Assembly: GCF_022179325.1 (NCBI RefSeq)
Contig: NZ_BPQQ01000075.1
Span: 1-64,000, forward strand
Direction of reading: 5' to 3'
Length of the DNA: 64,000 nucleotides
DNA from: Methylobacterium isbiliense
Lineage (GTDB): Bacteria > Pseudomonadota > Alphaproteobacteria > Rhizobiales > Beijerinckiaceae
Part shown: piece after piece, positions 61,536-64,000 of the stretch
Layout: every line of letters starts with the position of its first letter
Numbering within the stretch: the first letter of the stretch is position 1
The notes under the pieces: model-generated
What the model saw: the letters and a program-made list of their open reading frames with translations, nothing else
Told to the model about the DNA's origin: nothing
Databases searched by the model: none
Position numbers and translations under genes: made by a program

Positions 61536-62323
61536 GCCGGGACGGCGGTGTCGGGCGCGACGTGCGGTTCGACGCCCTGATCGTGGCCGAGGGGGTCGGC
61601 TCGGCCACGCGCGACCTCCTCTTCCCCGGCGAGAACAGCCCACGGTGGCTGGACGTGATGCTGGCGTACTGGACGATCCCGCGGGTCTCGACCGACGACC
61701 GCCTGTGGCGCTGGTACCATGCGACGGGCGGGCGCAGCGTCTCGTTGCGGCCCGACAGCCAGGGCACCACCCGTGCCATGCTCGGCATCCGCAAGCCGCC
61801 GGAGGGGGAGCACACCTGGGGCGGCGAGCGACAGAAGGCGTTCCTGCACGACCGGTTCCGTGATGCCGGCTGGGAGGCGCCGCGCGTGCTCGCCGGCCTC
61901 GCATCGGCCGACGACTTCTACTTCGACGTGTTGCGGCAGGTTCGCATGCCGCGCTGGTCCAAGGGACGCGTAGCCCTGACGGGCGACGCGGCATGGTGCG
62001 TGACGCCGCTGGGCGGCATCGGGGCCACGCTGGCGGTCACCGGGGGCTACGTCCTGGCGCAGGAGCTGGCGCGCTGCACCACCATCCCGGAAGCCTTCGC
62101 GGCCTACGAGCGCGCCATGAGGCCGATGGTCGGGCAGGCGCAGGGCATCCCGAAGCTCGTGCCGGCGCTGATGAGCCCGGAGACACGCACGGGCATCACG
62201 GTGCTGCACGCGGCCCTGAAGGTCGCCAGCTGGCCGCCGCTGGCGGCCCGCGCGGCCAAGCTCCTGGTGCGGTCGCCCAGAGAGCCCGACCTGATGCGCT
62301 ATTGCGGCGGTCCCACCGGTTAG
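61536..62323 (+). pseudogene. FAD-dependent monooxygenase, 5'-truncated
   Basis: The readable part starts RFDALIVAEGVGSATRDLLF right after the MBL stop and runs to the native stop. It contains the second FAD motif (VALTGDAAWCVTPLGGIGATLA, with GD). The N-terminal GxGxxG dinucleotide-binding domain, about the first 100 residues or more of a TetX/PHBH-like flavoprotein, is absent. The frame is otherwise intact. The break coincides with the end of the MBL gene, indicating an insertion or deletion junction. Confidence 0.82.
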
Positions 62324-62402
62324 GCCGTCGCCGCGAGAGAGAGGCCGCCCCGTCGTTCGTGGCGGAGGCGGCGGGTTGCCCCTGCCGGCCTCCGCCGTGC
62401 GC

Positions 62403-62924
62403 TCACGCCGCCGCGAAATGCAGCTCCACCGGGGGCCATCGGGTGCCGATGGGGCGGAAGAGCGCCGTGCTGCCGGACGGCATCCGCGGACGTGGCATCG
62501 CCACGGCGGGGCACGGTGGCGGATCGTCGTCGTCGTCCCTCCGGCGGGAGCGAACGTACCGGTGCAGGTTCGCGGGGCGGCGCGGTCGCTTGCGCGGCGG
62601 CTCGTTCTTCATCGGAGGGGCCGCTTCCCGGTCGAGCTCGGCCAGCGTCGCCAGCACGGCGTCCACCGACACCGGCTCGGCCCTGGAGCCGGTCAGGCAG
62701 CGCAGGCCCGGCGCGTTCTCAAGGGCGCAGGCGTCCGACGCCCAGGAGGCCAGGATCGCGCGCTTGTCCGCGCCGGACAGGTGCGGGTGCGCCAGAACCT
62801 CGCGCGGGTGGCGGAACACGTCGCCAGGGGCGACCAGCGCCTGCCACGCCTCGAAGGCGGCGGGCTGCAGGCCGGGCGGGTTCGTCGGGCCGACATGGGT
62901 GAGATGCGTCTCCGTCGTCGACAT
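62403..62924 (-). CDS. Conserved hypothetical protein near hsp20
   Basis: A 173-residue protein. The N-terminal and central region (residues 10-95) has VAPGDVFRHPREVLAHPHLSGADKRAILASWASDACALENAPGLRCL and RAEPVSVDAVLATLAELDRE, a short conserved block found in many alphaproteobacteria, though I know no function. The second half is very basic and then Asp-rich (RKRPRRPANLHRYVRSRRRDDDDD), probably disordered. There is no signal peptide. It lies in the same direction as hsp20, about 95 bases downstream, and may share stress regulation. Confidence 0.7.
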   Translation of the reverse strand: MSTTETHLTHVGPTNPPGLQPAAFEAWQALVAPGDVFRHPREVLAHPHLSGADKRAILASWASDACALENAPGLRCLTGSRAEPVSVDAVLATLAELDREAAPPMKNEPPRKRPRRPANLHRYVRSRRRDDDDDPPPCPAVAMPRPRMPSGSTALFRPIGTRWPPVELHFAAA

Positions 62925-63018
62925 GGATCATCCTCCCTGATGGTGCGTGGCGTTGCACGAAAAGGGTCCCGGGGGCGCCGGCCCCCGGGGTGGGTTCGTC
63001 GTCGGGCTGAAGGCGGGA

Positions 63019-63516
63019 TCAGGCGGCTCTGACGCGATCCTCGGCGACGCGGTTCTCAACCTGAGCGAGCGCGTTGTCCTGCCCGATGGCGGTCCGCGTA
63101 CCACCGATGGCGATCCGCCGCGGCTTGAGCGCCTCCGGCACCTCGCGCTTGAGGTCGACGGCGAGCAACCCGTTCTCAAGGCTGGCGCCCGTGACCTTGA
63201 CGTGGTCGGCGAGGCTGAAGGACTGACGGAAGGCGCGCGCGGCGATGCCCCGGTGCAGGTACTCGCGCTCGCCGTCCTTGTCCTTCTTCTGGCCGGTGAC
63301 GAGCAGCGTGGTGTCGTGCTGGGTCAGCTCGATCTCGTCCTGCGAGAAGCCGGCCACCGCCATGGTGATGCGGTAGGCGTCGTCGGCGACTTTCTCGATG
63401 TCGTAGGGCGGCCACTGCGTCGAGGGTTCGACGCGGGCGGCCTGATCGAGCATCGAGAACAGGCGGTCGAAGCCGACGGTGGAACGGTAAAGCGGCGCGA
63501 AGTCGTAGGTCCTCAT
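63019..63516 (-). CDS. Small heat shock protein Hsp20
   Basis: A 165-residue IbpA-type alpha-crystallin protein. The N terminus MRTYDFAPLYRSTVGFDRLFSMLD is the alphaproteobacterial class. The alpha-crystallin domain (about 35-125) has YDIEKVADDAYRITMAVAGFSQDEI and ARAFRQSFSLADHVKVTGASLENGLLAVDL, and IAIG is the C-terminal IxI motif. ATG 63516 has GGAGGA seven bases upstream, sequestered by a ROSE-like leader. A longer frame upstream is not used. It prevents aggregation of heat-damaged proteins. Confidence 0.93.
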   Translation of the reverse strand: MRTYDFAPLYRSTVGFDRLFSMLDQAARVEPSTQWPPYDIEKVADDAYRITMAVAGFSQDEIELTQHDTTLLVTGQKKDKDGEREYLHRGIAARAFRQSFSLADHVKVTGASLENGLLAVDLKREVPEALKPRRIAIGGTRTAIGQDNALAQVENRVAEDRVRAA

Positions 63517-63620
63517 GACCACATCCTCCTGGGAGCAACGTGATGGCGAGGGCCGCCGAACACCCGGTCCGGCGCCCAACAGCGAGCCCGATCGGGCCTC
63601 GCGCGCGTGAAACGCATTGC
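63517..63620 (-). promoter_or_regulatory. ROSE-type RNA thermometer of hsp20
   Basis: In the minus-strand leader, the conserved TTGCT (plus 63534-63538) faces the Shine-Dalgarno GGAGGA (plus 63524-63529) as in ROSE elements, where the pairing melts on heat shock. Upstream hairpins are visible: CGAGGCCCGAT / near-palindrome at 63583-63601 and GCCGGA...TTCGGC at about 63558-63575. ROSE elements control most alphaproteobacterial hsp20 genes. Confidence 0.75.
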
Positions 63621-64000
63621 GCCGCCATAAGTTCCGCATCCGCTCCGAAATTTTTTCCGACGCTTCGGCAGGGTGGTCCGCGTCCGGATGAGCCTCGGCG
63701 TTCACGCGCGCGAACAGCTCGTCGATGCCGAACACGGCCCCGGTCGTGCCCCAGAACGCGCGGCAGAGCCCATCGAGCTTGGCGAAGCGCCCCTCCGGCG
63801 ACCAGGCCCGGAGACCGACGCCGCCCCGGTGGATGGTGTCGCTGAAGTTCGCGAGCCTCCATGTCTCGCCGGCCGCCGCTCCGCCTCCAGCATCGCCACG
63901 CGGGTTTCGAGCTCCCGCTCGCGCCGGCACAGCTTGCTCCGTCGGGCCCCTGTCATGGGCACGCGTGACCCCGGCCGCTGCACGGGCCGGTCGACGGTGG
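63621..64000. other. Window-end stretch with a possible decayed gene
   Basis: The minus strand is open for about 300 bases with protein-like segments (GLRAWSPEGRFAKLDGLCRA, FWGTTGAVFGIDELFARV), and another frame starts MTGARRSKLCRRERELETRV near 63955. The two could be parts of one frameshifted gene. No start, RBS or family is convincing. The stretch also has an AT-rich tract near 63648-63660 that could hold the hsp20 promoter. Confidence 0.3.

Noticed and set aside
63517-63930. N-terminal extension of the Hsp20 frame
   Set aside because: Hsp20 homologues start at the ATG after the GGAGGA box, and the extension overlaps the ROSE-like leader.

Overview
The window is dense, very GC-rich bacterial chromosome. 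Gene content and order point to an alphaproteobacterium of the order Hyphomicrobiales (Rhizobiales), most likely Methylobacterium or a close relative. The organism call is an inference from gene families, codon bias and the origin-proximal gene set; no rRNA is present to confirm it.

Layout. (1) 0.1-6.6 kb: a penicillin-acylase-family hydrolase, an ABC-F ATPase and a membrane hybrid histidine kinase. (2) 6.6-7.1 kb: an intergenic region that looks like the replication origin, with an AT-rich tract, a full CtrA box and DnaA-box-like 9-mers. It is followed by the conserved origin-flanking genes ppsR-type regulator, DUF982-like, maf, aroE, coaE and dnaQ. (3) 11.5-22.6 kb: accessory metabolism, with an SDR, two exported oxidoreductases, a divergent tctC / tctBA tripartite carboxylate transporter, a nucleotide-transporter-like MFS protein coupled to a receiver protein, and a cupin plus CelD-like pair. 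(4) 23.2-29.7 kb: a seven-gene MoxR/Bat operon (AAA ATPase, DUF58, short membrane protein, two VWA proteins, TPR, BatD-like). (5) 29.8-37.5 kb: class A beta-lactamase, ybaK, panC, dapD, a cNMP-binding protein, an OmpR-type regulator, a DEDDh exonuclease, a YkuD protein and yggS. (6) 37.7-53.5 kb: leuS-lptE-holA converging on rho-mnmE-mnmG-rsmG-parA-parB, then smr-mltA-tim44 diverging from secB. One perfect and two imperfect parS sites lie in this block, so chromosome segregation is seeded about 33-40 kb from the proposed origin. (7) 54.2-61.5 kb: a probable genomic island beside tRNA-Ser(GCT), with degraded IS3 and IS110 pieces, an M23 peptidase, a 1225-residue subtilisin plus gluzincin double protease and a 516-residue metallo-beta-lactamase-fold protein whose stop codon abuts a 5'-truncated FAD monooxygenase. 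(8) 62.4-64 kb: a small conserved hypothetical and an Hsp20 gene under a ROSE-type RNA thermometer.

The strongest candidate for an undescribed system is the double-protease / MBL pair (with the nearby M23 enzyme) in the island. Other notable signals are the oriC-like region with a rearranged neighbourhood, a family of composite palindromic intergenic repeats, two large palindromes between parA and parB, and a likely ATT start for tctB.
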